A stretch of 64,000 nt of DNA from AC-32 sp963728765 (GTDB lineage Bacteria > Actinomycetota > Thermoleophilia > Gaiellales > Gaiellaceae), in NCBI GenBank assembly GCA_963728765.1, contig CAVSKX010000002.1, positions 682,001 through 746,000 on the forward strand, given 5' to 3'. The notes beneath the pieces were generated by a model, which saw only the letters and a list, made by a program, of their open reading frames with translations, was not told the origin of the DNA and searched no databases. Made by a program: the position numbers and the translations under genes. Of the stretch, positions 25,304 to 34,436 are shown one piece after another. Positions within the stretch are counted from its first letter, which is position 1. Every line of letters starts with the position of its first letter.

Positions 25304-26527
25304 ATGGCAGGTCCTAACGTACCCAGGCAGATCCAGCGCAGGCGTGGTGCCTGGACCCGAGACGGTCGGCGGTCCGGCATCTACTGGCGCAAGAACCTGA
25401 GCGGCTCTCAAAGCTGGGGGTATTACGACCGTCAGCTCGGGCGGGTCAAGTCGATCGCTGGAGGACGTCAGCAGGCAATTGATGCGTATGAACAGGCCGG
25501 GCAGCGGAAGAGCCGAGGAATCCCTGCTCCAGATACACGCGTCCGCTTTCGAGATCTTGCGGAGGATGTGCGGGAAGCGAAGCGGAGGCGGACACGCCCC
25601 TCGTCGTTCGCGGCGTTCGAGTATGCGTTAGACAAGGTCATCCTTCCGGAACTCGGACACCTCAAGCCGAGCCAGCTTGGACCTGACCGGATCGCTCGAC
25701 TCATCCGTGATCTCGAAGACGGGAAGCTCACAGGGAGTCGGCTGGCGCCCGCGACCATTCGTCGCTACCTCACCGCCCTTTCTGCGCTGATCAAGCTTGC
25801 GCTTCGGCGCGGGTTGATACACGCGAACCCGCTCGCTGTGCTCGATGCTGATGAACGACCGACCGGAGGCGGCCTCCGAGACCACTACGAGTGGAGCACG
25901 CGCGACCTCGCCGAGTTGATCGCGGCTGCGGAGCGAGTTGGCCAGCGCCCCGAGGCACGTTACGACTACAGCCCTCTCATTCGAGTCCTTGCAACTCTCG
26001 GGCTTCGTGTCGCCGAAGCCCTCGCGCTCCGAGTGCGAGACGTAGATCTAGTCGCGGGCATAGTGCGCGTTGAGCATTCGCTCGGGCGAGACGGTCAGCT
26101 AGGCCAACCGAAGACGCGCGCAGGGTCGCGCGAAATCCCGCTCGCTCCGGGAGTGGTCGACCTCTTCGCGCAGCTCATCCCGGAAGCCGCGGACGAGAAC
26201 GATTTTGTTTTCTCCACTACCGGCGAGAGACCGATCGCATATTGGAACTTTCGCCGGCGCGGGTTTGTTCCTGCCCTCGAAGAGGCCGGCCTAGGCGGTA
26301 AGGGAATCACCATCCACGATCTGCGCTCGGCTGCAATCTCGCTCTACGCGGCACGCGGTCTCACAGTGGTCGAGACAGCAGCCCTCATGGGTCAGAGTGA
26401 CCCTCTTGTTACCTGGAAGCACTACCTCAAGCTGTTCGACCGTTCAGACGTAGCTGCCCGTGTCCGCGCTGCTCAAGAGTCGCTGTCGAGGGGAGGCGAA
26501 AGTGATTCGAGCTCCATTTCCCGATGA
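25304..26527 (+). CDS. int: Tyrosine recombinase/integrase, third cassette
   Basis: 407 residues from ATG 25304, chosen for GGAGGTAAG seven to eight bases upstream; an in-frame ATG at 25193 overlapping the upstream stop is the alternative. The core-binding domain is around VRFRDLAEDVREAKRRRTRP and YLTALSALIKLALRRGLIHA. Catalytic motifs: R in LATLGLRVAEALALRVRD, HDLR in GITIHDLRSAAISLYAARG, and the C-terminal tyrosine in VTWKHYLKLFDRSD, where the motif before it (LMGQSD) has Gln in place of the usual His. No tRNA fragment lies at its 3' end, so its attachment site is unknown. Confidence 0.88.
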   Translation: MAGPNVPRQIQRRRGAWTRDGRRSGIYWRKNLSGSQSWGYYDRQLGRVKSIAGGRQQAIDAYEQAGQRKSRGIPAPDTRVRFRDLAEDVREAKRRRTRPSSFAAFEYALDKVILPELGHLKPSQLGPDRIARLIRDLEDGKLTGSRLAPATIRRYLTALSALIKLALRRGLIHANPLAVLDADERPTGGGLRDHYEWSTRDLAELIAAAERVGQRPEARYDYSPLIRVLATLGLRVAEALALRVRDVDLVAGIVRVEHSLGRDGQLGQPKTRAGSREIPLAPGVVDLFAQLIPEAADENDFVFSTTGERPIAYWNFRRRGFVPALEEAGLGGKGITIHDLRSAAISLYAARGLTVVETAALMGQSDPLVTWKHYLKLFDRSDVAARVRAAQESLSRGGESDSSSISR

Positions 26528-27221
26528 CGCCTTCAGCGAGCCGGATCTCGAGCAGCGAGAGCGTTTCGCGGATGACGAGCGTGACGGCAGTGAGTCCGCT
26601 GTCGAACGAGAAGCAGAGCTCGATTTCATGGTCTACGCCGCGGAACTAGATGAAGCAGCGCAACGGCGGCGACCGCAGCCCATCGAGGAGTTGACGGCCA
26701 TCCAGCGTCGGCGGCGCGCTTGGCTGTGGATGCTCTATCTCGGGGTTTGTTTCGGCGACACGGGGTTGGTGAAGCACGCGCTAGACCGCGTTCGATTGGC
26801 ACCCGGCTTGGAGAAGCCACCCGATAGAGGTCATGAAAATGTTCGAATCCCACGTGGCTCGCCAGCTGCCGGAGAAAGACTCACACTCCCGGGCCAGATC
26901 GGTGGGAGCTGGGAGTATCCGGTGACAGAGACAGGCCCCGGACTTATCTCTCAAGAGGAGCTCGAGGAACTCGGGCTTGGTGATCCCGCGACGGAGTGCT
27001 GCGCTCGCGAGTTCGTCCGCAGACGGATGCGGGAACTACGCAACGAGGAACTCCTCGAGGCCGTCCGTGAAACGAGCGACCTCTCAGAAGCCGCCGCAGT
27101 GACGGCGCTGGAGGTAACAACCGGCCGGAAGTACAGCAAGCGTTGGGTTCGCGAGTTGCGGCGGCGCGCCCGCAAAGAACCAGACGCTGGAGACAACTCT
27201 CTTGCAGATCATGCAGCTTGA
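26502..27221 (+). CDS. Hypothetical protein overlapping the third integrase
   Basis: 239 residues from GTG 26502, with GGGGAGG about seven bases upstream, overlapping the integrase end by 26 bases in another frame. It is acidic and soluble. Residues 15-85 are helical and highly charged (DERDGSESAVEREAELDFMV, IEELTAIQRRRRAWLWMLYL). The C-terminal ~70 residues (ECCAREFVRRRMRELRNEEL to VTTGRKYSKRWVRELRRRAR) look like a helix-turn-helix-type nucleic-acid binding region. No family is recognised. The overlap suggests co-transcription with the integrase; it may be a regulator or accessory factor of that cassette. Confidence 0.65.
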   Translation: MIRAPFPDDAFSEPDLEQRERFADDERDGSESAVEREAELDFMVYAAELDEAAQRRRPQPIEELTAIQRRRRAWLWMLYLGVCFGDTGLVKHALDRVRLAPGLEKPPDRGHENVRIPRGSPAAGERLTLPGQIGGSWEYPVTETGPGLISQEELEELGLGDPATECCAREFVRRRMRELRNEELLEAVRETSDLSEAAAVTALEVTTGRKYSKRWVRELRRRARKEPDAGDNSLADHAA

Positions 27222-27861
27222 TCAGGAAGTGAGCTGCACGCGCGGATACACTCAAGCGAGGCGAGCGCGTTAACTGAACGCGAAGGACGAAGTTGAACTG
27301 AGTCCTGAGCCTGGTAGCTCCGAAGACGCCGATCGGGCCGGGCCCGTGGCGTCGGGCTTTGCAGCTTGCCGAGCTGGCAAGAGAGCTAGTCGTGGCGATG
27401 ATGGCAACGGTTAGCTGTACACATCGAGGTGGCTCCTCCAGCCTCCCGTGGGGCCTCGAGCGCATCGCCATGTGCTCTGGCCCATTGACGAGATCGTCGG
27501 CTTCACCACCACGACTCCCGAAAAGGCGAGGACCTGAGGGAACATCGACGCCGGCGATATTCCTGTCGATGCGCACACGTATGCCCGGCTGGATGCCACG
27601 CGAGATGCGGCACAACCGCTCCGCAATGCCCTACTTCTCGCGAGAACCAATGTCCACAGGGGCGCGTGGTTGAGCCACCTCATCGGCTGCGAGAGAGACG
27701 GACACGACACGCGTAGGATGGACGTCAGCGCGTCGGGCTCTGTGGTCGGGTGCTGGTGTGGCTCGAGGGAACCGGGACAGCGTCTACGTCGCCTGGCACT
27801 TCAGAGCGGGTGAGGTGGTCTACCCGCATTCGGCCTAATCAGGGGCTTGGCGTAGGTCGGG
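27222..27861. other. Region with degenerate coding traces only
   Basis: No complete gene is visible. The plus-strand frame 27541-27813 reads as protein-like (ARLDATRDAAQPLRNALLLA, RGAWLSHLIGCERDGHD) but has no start and follows an in-frame stop. It is probably a gene remnant. Confidence 0.4.
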
Positions 27862-27877
27862 TCAAGGTCCGGTCAAC
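27862..27877. repeat. 11-bp-period repeat TCAAG/TCAAC
   Basis: TCAAG at 27862 and TCAAC at 27873, spaced exactly 11 bp. It belongs to the dispersed family also seen at 29743, 49797 and 52756, and resembles the integrase arm sites of elements A and B in spacing. Confidence 0.45.
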
Positions 27878-27969
27878 CTGACGCCGGCTGTGGCGACTCA
27901 AAGAACGCGGGAGGAAACCCTCTCCGCCAAGGCATCGGGTCGTCCCAGCCCTTGACATTGCTACCGACG

Positions 27970-28734
27970 CTAGCGTCCGTCCAATGCGCGTAGTAGACGT
28001 CGGCTCTTGTCCTCGGCTCCGGCGTCCTTGAGCTCGTAGGCGGCCCGCGAGACCAGGCTGCGCAGCCGAGCGATCTCTTTCTGCAGCTCCTCGACAGCGC
28101 GGTCGAAGCCAGCCCATTGCCGCGCCAAAGCCCAGCCTGGCTGATACTCGCGGAGAAGGTCGTGCAAGTAGCGATCACCGGGCACGTTGCCCCGCCGTCG
28201 CAGCTCCTCCTCGTGGTCATCGATATACATGAGGACGTTTTCGGGCTCTGCGGCGGCGAAAGCCCGCGCTATCCGCTCGGCTCCATCGAGAGGCAGATGC
28301 ACCTCGCCGTGGCGATCGACGAACCCGAGCGGATGGAGCTCCGTTGGTGTCTCGCTAACTCCGGCACGGTCGATGATCCGCTGGAGCTCGTCCTCCGGCA
28401 TCGACAACCACTCGCCGCAATATGCGCTTGGCTCGCCACTTGCAGCAAGAACAGAGCTCACGGCCTCCTGGCGCGACGAATCACGCTTGACCGCGGAGCG
28501 GATGCGCTCGATTCGCTCCTCGTCGCGAAGCAGTGCCCGTACCTCGCCCCAAGGAACGACGAGCTGCCGGGTTTGGACGTACTCCTCTAGCCCAGGATGC
28601 TCGCCCTCCTCGTAGCGGATTTTGACGTGACCACGCCGCCCCACCTTGGCGATTAGCTTCACCTTCTCGAGTGGCCCCGAGCGGCGCACATGAAAGGCAT
28701 AGAAGCGGCCCTCAACCAGCTCGGACGTTTGCAC
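27970..28734 (-). CDS. Hypothetical protein with C-terminal coiled coil
   Basis: 254 residues from ATG 28734. The N-terminal ~65 residues look like a small beta-barrel (FYAFHVRRSGPLEKVKLIAK, GRRGHVKIRYEEGEHPGLEE), possibly nucleic-acid binding. A middle helical region follows (RIERIRSAVKRDSSRQEAVS), then LPLDGAERIARAFAAAEPEN. The end is a coiled coil (FDRAVEELQKEIARLRSLVS). No family is recognised and there are no catalytic motifs. The 5' side runs into a repeat-rich intergenic region and the 3' side ends 93 bp from an 11-bp-period repeat pair, so it appears to be a one-gene cassette. Confidence 0.7.
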   Translation of the reverse strand: MQTSELVEGRFYAFHVRRSGPLEKVKLIAKVGRRGHVKIRYEEGEHPGLEEYVQTRQLVVPWGEVRALLRDEERIERIRSAVKRDSSRQEAVSSVLAASGEPSAYCGEWLSMPEDELQRIIDRAGVSETPTELHPLGFVDRHGEVHLPLDGAERIARAFAAAEPENVLMYIDDHEEELRRRGNVPGDRYLHDLLREYQPGWALARQWAGFDRAVEELQKEIARLRSLVSRAAYELKDAGAEDKSRRLLRALDGR

Positions 28735-29047
28735 CGCCTTGACGTAGCAGCTCGATGCTCGGCAAGCAAGCGGATTCAGGCGGCCGCGATCAAGGGGCTG
28801 ATCGTTGACAGCACTTAGCTGCTGGCGCTCCGACCGCCGCCTATGAGCAGCTCATGCTGCTCTCTCAGGGCACCGAGCACCCACCCCCGAGCGCGATGAG
28901 CCTCTCCATCGCGCTCGGGTCCAGGGGCGCCCGAGCCGGCCATAGCGCCCAAGCGGTCGCCTCTTGGCTGATGTCGTATTGAGAGCACCAGCAACTCGGC
29001 TTAGAGTTAGTAGACATGGTTCGCACGCAACGGGACACTTCGCGGTA
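28735..29047. other. Intergenic region with a perfect hairpin
   Basis: No gene is supported. CCGAGCGCGATG (28887-28898) and CATCGCGCTCGG (28907-28918) form a perfect 12-bp stem with loop AGCCTCTC. There is no T-run. The hairpin contains the dispersed CCCCC/GATGAGCCTC motif. Confidence 0.6.
28883..28922 (+). repeat. Dispersed CCCCC...GATGAGCCTC motif, copy 1
   Basis: Pattern: C-run, short GC stretch, GATGAGCCTCTCC, short GC stretch, GTCC. Here it forms the perfect 12-bp hairpin at 28887-28918. Confidence 0.5.
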
Positions 29048-29610
29048 GTGGAATCGCTTGCCGACCTGATCACCCGGGACATCTCTCCTGAACCCGGGCG
29101 AGCCAACACCCCAGCTGCCCATCGAGTCGACCGCCCAATTCTCGCCACAGGGGTGGAGACCGAGCCGCGCGCATTCGAGATCGCAGTCTTCAACTTCCTT
29201 CTCGAAAACCAAGGCCCGCTCGGCGTGAGCGCGGTCTGGCGTTGCAGGAACGTCCGTATGACGGGCTGATCGACCTAGCCGACGGACGGCGAATCGCGCT
29301 TGAGATCAATCGGATGAACTGGGAGAAGGCATGCCAGGCGTGTGCGCAGTTCGGCTGGTACCGAACTCACGTCGAGGCGAACGAGAAGCCACTGAGCAGT
29401 GGACTCGTCATCTTCGAGGCGTTCAGCGGCGACTGGGCCCGAAGAAAAGCGAAGTGGCTGCTCGAAAGTGGGTGGAGCTTCTTCTACACGGATCATCGAG
29501 AGGTGGAAAGGCTCCGTGTCGACCTCGCTCGCCTTCAGGGCGGAATGTTCGAAACGTTCCCTGCAGCGCTCGCTGCAGCGCGGGCAAGCGCAGGCCCGAC
29601 GGCTGTGTGA
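29048..29610 (+). pseudogene. Frameshifted nuclease-like protein
   Basis: From GTG 29048 the first frame reads MESLADLITRDISPEPGR and then RAFEIAVFNFLLENQGPLGV, and loses sense after SAVWR near 29236. The frame starting around 29242 continues naturally with LQERPYDGLIDLADGRRIAL, EINRMNWEKACQACAQFGWY and ends FPAALAAARASAGPTAV. Joined, the two halves form a ~185-residue protein. YDGLIDLADGRRIALEI is reminiscent of the strand-turn-strand of PD-(D/E)xK nucleases, although the lysine position is Asn. A one-base frameshift separates the parts. The function is a guess. Confidence 0.5.
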
Positions 29611-29742
29611 ACTGGCGCGCTCTGGGTAGCCTCCTGGCTAGGAGCGCGGCGACCGTCGCGACCCTAGACGGGTCGTCACTTCAGATCGCATGATGTGGTC
29701 GCAGCTCAAGTCCCGATCGTAGGCGGACATCGATGCCGCGTG

Positions 29743-29758
29743 TCAAGCGTGCGTCAAG
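29743..29758. repeat. 11-bp-period TCAAG pair
   Basis: TCAAG at 29743-29747 and 29754-29758. Confidence 0.5.
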
Positions 29759-29812
29759 CAAGAACGCTGAAACCCACGGCCGGAGGCTCTGCTTCGCCCG
29801 CCCGCCCAGGCC

Positions 29813-29854
29813 ACCCCACCCCCGCAAACGATGAGCCTCGCCGACGCGGGTCCC
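29813..29854 (+). repeat. Dispersed CCCCC...GATGAGCCTC motif, copy 2
   Basis: C-run, GATGAGCCTC, and a closing GCGGGTCCC that can pair with the leading CCCGC. Confidence 0.45.
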
Positions 29855-29863
29855 TCGCGGCCC

Positions 29864-29907
29864 GTCCGAGCGTCAGAGATAAAGCGTACGAGCGTCAGAG
29901 ATAAAGG
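29864..29907 (+). repeat. 22-bp tandem duplication
   Basis: Two adjacent 22-bp units (29864-29885, 29886-29907) share 20 of 22 bases, with an identical 18-base core CGAGCGTCAGAGATAAAG. Confidence 0.7.
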
Positions 29908-30320
29908 TCGCTTGTAGCTCTCCGGGCCCTTCAGTCCAGCGGGAAGGCGGACGGGTCCCACATTCTTTGTCTTCCCACGGTTGCCGGACGTTCGACGCGC
30001 TGTCACGCACCCCAAACCTGCCGGCCGCGACTGAAGAGCCAGCCCAGCCCACCTAGAGAAACGCAGGCGAAGGAACCGCTTCGAGGTCGCCCCGTCGCCC
30101 TTCTCCTGTCATGAAGGGGTCACTTTCGAATGTCTCTATTCATGCGGTTTGGCGGAGCGGTGGGCCGGCCGTGGGCCGGCCATTTACGGCTGGCGCGCCC
30201 TACTAGTCCGTGCGATCTCGCTCGCGATCACGCTTTCTCGCGAGGGCTCGAAGAGTGCGAGCTGTGCGCGGGGGCACCCCCGCGCTATGTGGGTCCCATT
30301 TGCGCGGGTCCCTTCGGTTA

Positions 30321-30596
30321 CTGGCCCGAGAGGAAGAGAACGACAACCTCACGCCGCTTGCAAAGACCCGTGCAGCCCTCGAAAGCAAGGCCGCCAAAGG
30401 TGATGTGCAGGCCGCCCGTGAACTACGGGAGCACCACGACCACTACTACGGCAGCGCCGCAGGCGGGGACGCCTGGCCTGCCCTGCTGGGCACCGGGGCG
30501 GATGCACCTGTCCCCGTCCCGGTCGAGGCTGAGCTTGCGACCGTGAGGGCGATCATCGATGCAGCCCTGAAGCGGCCCGACTCGCAGGCGGAGTGA
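30321..30596 (+). CDS. Small PLAK-type helical protein, paralogue 1
   Basis: About 91 residues. The start is uncertain: the position equivalent to the ATG of the paralogue at 41332 is CTG 30321 here. The conserved part is LTPLAKTRAALESKAAKGDV with QAARELREHHDHY after it. The other copy has LDPLAKQRQALEKKANGGDV with TAIRELRENHE. The C-terminus (VEAELATVRAIIDAALKRPD) is helical. No known family. A conserved short protein duplicated with its flanking intergenic repeats points to a small cassette-borne gene, possibly regulatory. Confidence 0.5.
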   Translation: MAREEENDNLTPLAKTRAALESKAAKGDVQAARELREHHDHYYGSAAGGDAWPALLGTGADAPVPVPVEAELATVRAIIDAALKRPDSQAE

Positions 30597-30668
30597 CGCG
30601 ACTCGGGGCACCGCCGAGCGGGACTCGGCGCGCGGGGTTTGATCCCGGGAGGAGCCGGCGTCGTCGTG

Positions 30669-30731
30669 CCAAAGGCTTGCCAAACAGTCCCTGAGGCCGC
30701 TTCGCAACTGGGCTCACGCGGCGACCGCCCG
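30669..30731. repeat. CCAAA 11-bp-period pair plus conserved GGGCTC block
   Basis: CCAAA at 30669-30673 and 30680-30684, then GGGCTCACGCGGCGACCGCC to about 30731. It is about three-quarters identical by eye to 41117-41172, in the same orientation. Confidence 0.5.
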
Positions 30732-30810
30732 TGGGCCGAGTAGACGCAGCCGCCGCCGCGACAGCCCGGCTGGAGCGGAACCGAAATTGAGCCGCCGCGG
30801 TCAGCTCCGG

Positions 30811-30845
30811 CCCCGCAACGGATGAGCCTCTCCGGCACGGTTCCC
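30811..30845 (+). repeat. Dispersed C-run...GATGAGCCTC motif, copy 3
   Basis: CCCCGC, GATGAGCCTCTCC, then a short GC stretch and TTCCC. Confidence 0.4.
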
Positions 30846-30904
30846 TGGGCCCAACAGGCAATAGACACAGGAGTAGGATTCGCTGCGAGCAACCAGGGAG
30901 GCGC

Positions 30905-31366
30905 ATGCCGTCCGCGTGCAGCCGGTGCGGCAAGGAGGTCGAGACGACCGCGTCGTCTTGTCTCGCGTGCGGTGAGCCGGTGCGGAAGCCGGGAGGCATG
31001 GTGGGCGGAAAGGTGCGCGATCTCCAGCAGCGCACCGACACGGATTGGTTCACCAAGTTCCAGGTGACCGTTCTCAGCTTTCGAGTCTCGCTGTTCGACG
31101 CGGCTGGCAACCTCGAGCGGCTCGTCCCGGTGGAGATTCGGGGCTCGTCGTTCGAAGGCGCGCTCAACGAGAACGACGAGGTTCGCGTCTTCGGGCGCTA
31201 CAAGGGCGGGATCATTCGCGCGAAACGGATCCAGAACCTGACCGACGGCTCAGAGGTCACGGCCGGGGGCCTTCCTGTCGCTGTCAAGGCCATCGTCGGG
31301 ATCCTCTTCGTGGCGGTCGCGGCACTCTTACTCTTCATCGGCTACTCGGTGGTGACCGGGGGGTAG
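30905..31366 (+). CDS. Zinc-ribbon protein with C-terminal membrane anchor
   Basis: 153 residues from ATG 30905, with GGGAGG four bases upstream. Residues 5-25 hold a four-cysteine zinc ribbon (CSRCGKEVETTASSCLACGE). A beta-rich middle resembles an OB-like domain (VSLFDAAGNLERLVPVEIRG, NENDEVRVFGRYKGGIIRAK). The C-terminal helix VKAIVGILFVAVAALLLFIG anchors it in the membrane. It is the first gene of a plus-strand run with the HerA-like ATPase, 135 bases away. A cytosolic zinc-ribbon/OB domain tethered to the membrane next to an ATPase suggests a structural partner of that complex. Confidence 0.75.
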   Translation: MPSACSRCGKEVETTASSCLACGEPVRKPGGMVGGKVRDLQQRTDTDWFTKFQVTVLSFRVSLFDAAGNLERLVPVEIRGSSFEGALNENDEVRVFGRYKGGIIRAKRIQNLTDGSEVTAGGLPVAVKAIVGILFVAVAALLLFIGYSVVTGG

Positions 31367-31501
31367 GCCCGACCGAAGCGTGGCTATGTCATCGCGGGAC
31401 CTCACGACGCAAGCTGTTGACTACCTCCAGCGCACTGGTGACCGACCCCCGGCGCTGGACGCGCGTGGCCCCGGCACCCGGGACCGAAGGAACTGCGGAG
31501 G

Positions 31502-33424
31502 ATGTGGCGGATAGGCGGCGTCGGGCGCCTGGAGAAGGAGGCCCTCCCGCGGCCCGGAGAAGAGATCCGAATGATCACGGAGGATCTCCTGGTCGGCCTC
31601 TACGGCCACGGGATCCCGGTGGCGTTCGAGATCGCGGCCGGATCCGGCGGCCTGACGCTGGCGCTCGGCACTTGGCTTCCCGCGGGCGCCGAGGCGGACG
31701 TCGAAAACACCGGTGTCCTCAAAGCGCTTCTTGCGTCCCTGTATCCAACAATCGAGCTCATCGAGGCGGAGACGACGCCGCGGCCTCGGGCGCATGGGGG
31801 GCTCGCGCTCGGCATACCGTCTGCCAAGCCGCCCGAAACGCTCGACGGCAGTTTGCCGGTCGACCGTCTCCTGCGAGCGCTGGATCGGTCGTCCTGGGCT
31901 GCCTTGGTTCTCGCTGAGCCGGTTCGCGAGGAGCTGACCCGAGACGTCAGGATGCGGCTCCTGAACGAGATGCGGGCGGTCAGCGAGGCAGCGTCCGGGT
32001 TGGGTCGTGGGCCGCTCGCCGAGCACTACACGGAACTTCTGAAGGGAGCCCTGACCAACCTGACGTCCGCGCAGGGCGCAGGAGCCTGGCGCACCGCCGT
32101 GTATCTCACCGGGGACGCGGTCGCCTATCACCGGCTCGCCAGCGTGTGGCGAGGGGTCTACTCCGGCGCCGCCTCTATCCCAGAGCCGATCCGCGTGTTC
32201 GATGATCCCGAGGGAGCCGAACTCGCCGACGCCTGGGCGCTGCCCGACCAGGACGACGGGCCGCCAGCGCCGGGCCTCTTTAGGCACCCGTTCGCTCATC
32301 AAACGCTTCTGACTTCGCCGCAACTGGCCGCGTACGTGCACTTACCGCGACTGGAGACACAAGGATTCGCGGTCACGCTCGTCCCCGACTTTGATGTCGT
32401 CCCGGCTCCTGTCGAGGGCGATCGACTCGTCCTCGGGAAGATCGTCGAGCGCGACAGCGTGAGTGGCATCGAGTTCGCGGTCGGCCGGGACCAGCTCACG
32501 ACCCACGCCCTCGTCACTGGCGTGACCGGCTCGGGGAAGACGAACACCGTCTTTCAGCTCCTCATCCAGGCCGCCGGGGCGGAGGTGCCGTTCCTCGTGC
32601 TGGAACCGGCGAAGACCGAGTATCGCGGCCTCCTCGACCACGACGTACTGGGCGCCGGACTCCAGGTGTTCACCCTCGGCAACGAGACCGTCGCCCCGTT
32701 CCGGCTGAATCCTTTCGAGTTCCCGGCGGGGGTGCCGGTAGGCGTCCACCTCGATCTCCTGCGGTCGGTCTTCAATGTCGGCTTCGGGATGTGGACGCCG
32801 CTTCCGCAGGTACTGGAGTTGTGCCTACACGAGGTCTACCTGGATCGCGGCTGGGAAGTCACGACGAACACCAACGACCGACTCGGGCCTGAGGACGATC
32901 GCTCGCTGGCGTTTCCGACCGTGTCGGAGCTGCTCGCCAAAGTCGACGATGTCGTCGAGCGACTCGGCTACGACGAGGAAGTGAGCGCCGACATCCGGGC
33001 CGCTCTGCGGACACGGCTGAACAGCCTGCGCTCCGGCGCCAAGGGCCGCATGCTGGACGTCCAACGCTCGGTCGAGCTGGCCCAGATGCTCGCGAGCCCC
33101 GCTGTTCTGGAGCTGGAAGGACTGGGCGACGACAACGATAAGGCCTTCGTGATGGCACTGCTGATCGCCCGGTTAGCCGAGGAGCGCCGCGTCCAGGGCC
33201 AGTCGCCGCGGCTGCGCCACCTCCTCGTCGTCGAAGAGGCCCACCGTGTGCTCGCCAACCCGGAAGGCCAGCGCGACCAGTACGAGGCCGATGCGCGCCG
33301 GGAAGGCGGTCGAGACGTTCTCGAACTTGCTCTCCGAGGTCCACGCCTACGGACAGGGCGTGGTGACCGCCGAGCAGATCCCGACCAAGCTTGCGCCCGA
33401 CGTCATCAAGAACACGAGCCTTAA
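31502..33424 (+). CDS. HerA/DUF87-type ATPase, N-terminal and Walker part (frameshifted)
   Basis: The frame from ATG 31502 (an ATG at 31571 is also possible) gives a ~270-residue N-terminal domain and then a HerA-like nucleotide-binding fold: VGRDQLTTHALVTGVTGSGK with Walker A GSGKTN near residue 342, VLEPAKTEYRGLL, FRLNPFEFPAGVPVGVHLDL and Walker B LLVVEEAHRVL near residue 575. HerA/FtsK-related ATPases pump DNA or protein. Around 33294-33310 one extra C (after GAT-GCG-CGC) shifts the frame, and text after ADARREG is nonsense. The sense continues in the next entry. Restored length is about 980 residues. Confidence 0.8.
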   Translation: MWRIGGVGRLEKEALPRPGEEIRMITEDLLVGLYGHGIPVAFEIAAGSGGLTLALGTWLPAGAEADVENTGVLKALLASLYPTIELIEAETTPRPRAHGGLALGIPSAKPPETLDGSLPVDRLLRALDRSSWAALVLAEPVREELTRDVRMRLLNEMRAVSEAASGLGRGPLAEHYTELLKGALTNLTSAQGAGAWRTAVYLTGDAVAYHRLASVWRGVYSGAASIPEPIRVFDDPEGAELADAWALPDQDDGPPAPGLFRHPFAHQTLLTSPQLAAYVHLPRLETQGFAVTLVPDFDVVPAPVEGDRLVLGKIVERDSVSGIEFAVGRDQLTTHALVTGVTGSGKTNTVFQLLIQAAGAEVPFLVLEPAKTEYRGLLDHDVLGAGLQVFTLGNETVAPFRLNPFEFPAGVPVGVHLDLLRSVFNVGFGMWTPLPQVLELCLHEVYLDRGWEVTTNTNDRLGPEDDRSLAFPTVSELLAKVDDVVERLGYDEEVSADIRAALRTRLNSLRSGAKGRMLDVQRSVELAQMLASPAVLELEGLGDDNDKAFVMALLIARLAEERRVQGQSPRLRHLLVVEEAHRVLANPEGQRDQYEADARREGGRDVLELALRGPRLRTGRGDRRADPDQACARRHQEHEP

Positions 33425-34436
33425 GGTCGCTCATCGCATCGTGGCGGGAGACGACCGGCTCGTGCTCGCCGCCGCGATGGCGATGAGTGAGCGCCAGCAG
33501 CTTGCACTCGCCACGCTCCCCCGGGGCCGCGCCGCCGTGTTCGTCGACGGAGAGGACGTCCCGCTGCTCGTACAGGTGGAGAAGGTCGAGGTGAAGTCGC
33601 GGGCCGCGACGGTGAGCGACGACCGAGTGAGGGAGCATATGACGAGCCTCAGACCGCTATCGGCAGAGCTCGCGGGCTGCAGGCAGCGGTGCGGGGAGGA
33701 CGTGGAGGCGTGCTGGGCCGCTCGCCTGGCCATCAAGCACGAATCAGTGCAGCGCACGTTCGCGCGGCTCGTGCTCTCGACGTTGTTCGACCACGCCGCG
33801 CTCGATCGGTGCTGGGCCGAGGTCACGGCGGCGATCGATCCTTTGAGACCGCCCTGGGTGGAGGCGGACTCCTACCTTCGCGCGGTCAGCGCTCACGCAA
33901 CGGCCTGGCTCGCGGAGCGTCGGGGGGCGCAGGGCGGCTGGCCGTACGGCGCGACCGCAACCCTGGCGGAGACGCTAGGCGGCCTCGTCTTGACGCAGGC
34001 GGCGGGCGCGGACACTGAACCCGCATGGAAGCTCGTGCGTGCTGCGATCGAGCCACTTGAGACTCTACTGGGTCTCGGTCCCTTCCCAGCCTGCCGGCGC
34101 TTCTGGGCAGACGGAGATGTGATCTGCCCGTGCCGCTTCGCCGTCGCCGACGTGATCAACACAGGCGCTTTCGACGAAGAATGGCAGGAAGGCCTCGAGG
34201 CCGACGCCGGCACAGGCGGAGCGGCGCAGAGCTGGAAGGTCTGTCAGGAGGTGGCCTACCACGTAGTGGAGTTCCCGGAAGACAACTGGCCCGACGACCT
34301 CCGCGAACTCGTGGGTGAAAGCGCGATTCGCATCGCGTTGTGCGCCGGGCAGCAGTTGCTCTCCAGCGATCCCGCTGCCCACCCGCGGAGCGTCATGCGG
34401 GAGATAGAGAAGCTCGAAGAGGAGGCATTCCGGTGA
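33246..34436 (+). CDS. HerA/DUF87-type ATPase, C-terminal part (after frameshift)
   Basis: The sensible reading begins at about 33303 with AGKAVETFSNLLSEVHAYGQ and GVVTAEQIPTKLAPDVIKNT, the sensor/arginine-finger region typical of HerA-type ATPases, directly continuing the Walker B part at 31502-33424. Earlier codons of this frame are not real. The last ~270 residues form a helical domain with cysteine pairs (ELAGCRQRCGEDVEACW, WADGDVICPCRF), perhaps metal-binding. The stop overlaps the next start (GTGA). Whether the frameshift is biological or a consensus error cannot be told from one sequence. Confidence 0.75.
   Translation: MCSPTRKASATSTRPMRAGKAVETFSNLLSEVHAYGQGVVTAEQIPTKLAPDVIKNTSLKVAHRIVAGDDRLVLAAAMAMSERQQLALATLPRGRAAVFVDGEDVPLLVQVEKVEVKSRAATVSDDRVREHMTSLRPLSAELAGCRQRCGEDVEACWAARLAIKHESVQRTFARLVLSTLFDHAALDRCWAEVTAAIDPLRPPWVEADSYLRAVSAHATAWLAERRGAQGGWPYGATATLAETLGGLVLTQAAGADTEPAWKLVRAAIEPLETLLGLGPFPACRRFWADGDVICPCRFAVADVINTGAFDEEWQEGLEADAGTGGAAQSWKVCQEVAYHVVEFPEDNWPDDLRELVGESAIRIALCAGQQLLSSDPAAHPRSVMREIEKLEEEAFR

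Larger units (their letters stand above)
29611..30320. other. Repeat-rich intergenic region
   Basis: No gene is supported. It holds an 11-bp-period repeat pair (29743), a CCCCC/GATGAGCCTC motif (29813) and a 22-bp tandem duplication (29864-29907). Confidence 0.5.
30597..30904. other. Intergenic repeat cluster
   Basis: No gene is supported. The part after the small gene (about 30615-30655) resembles 41640-41675 after its paralogue. An arm-like repeat (30669) and a GATGAGCCTC motif (30811) follow. Confidence 0.45.
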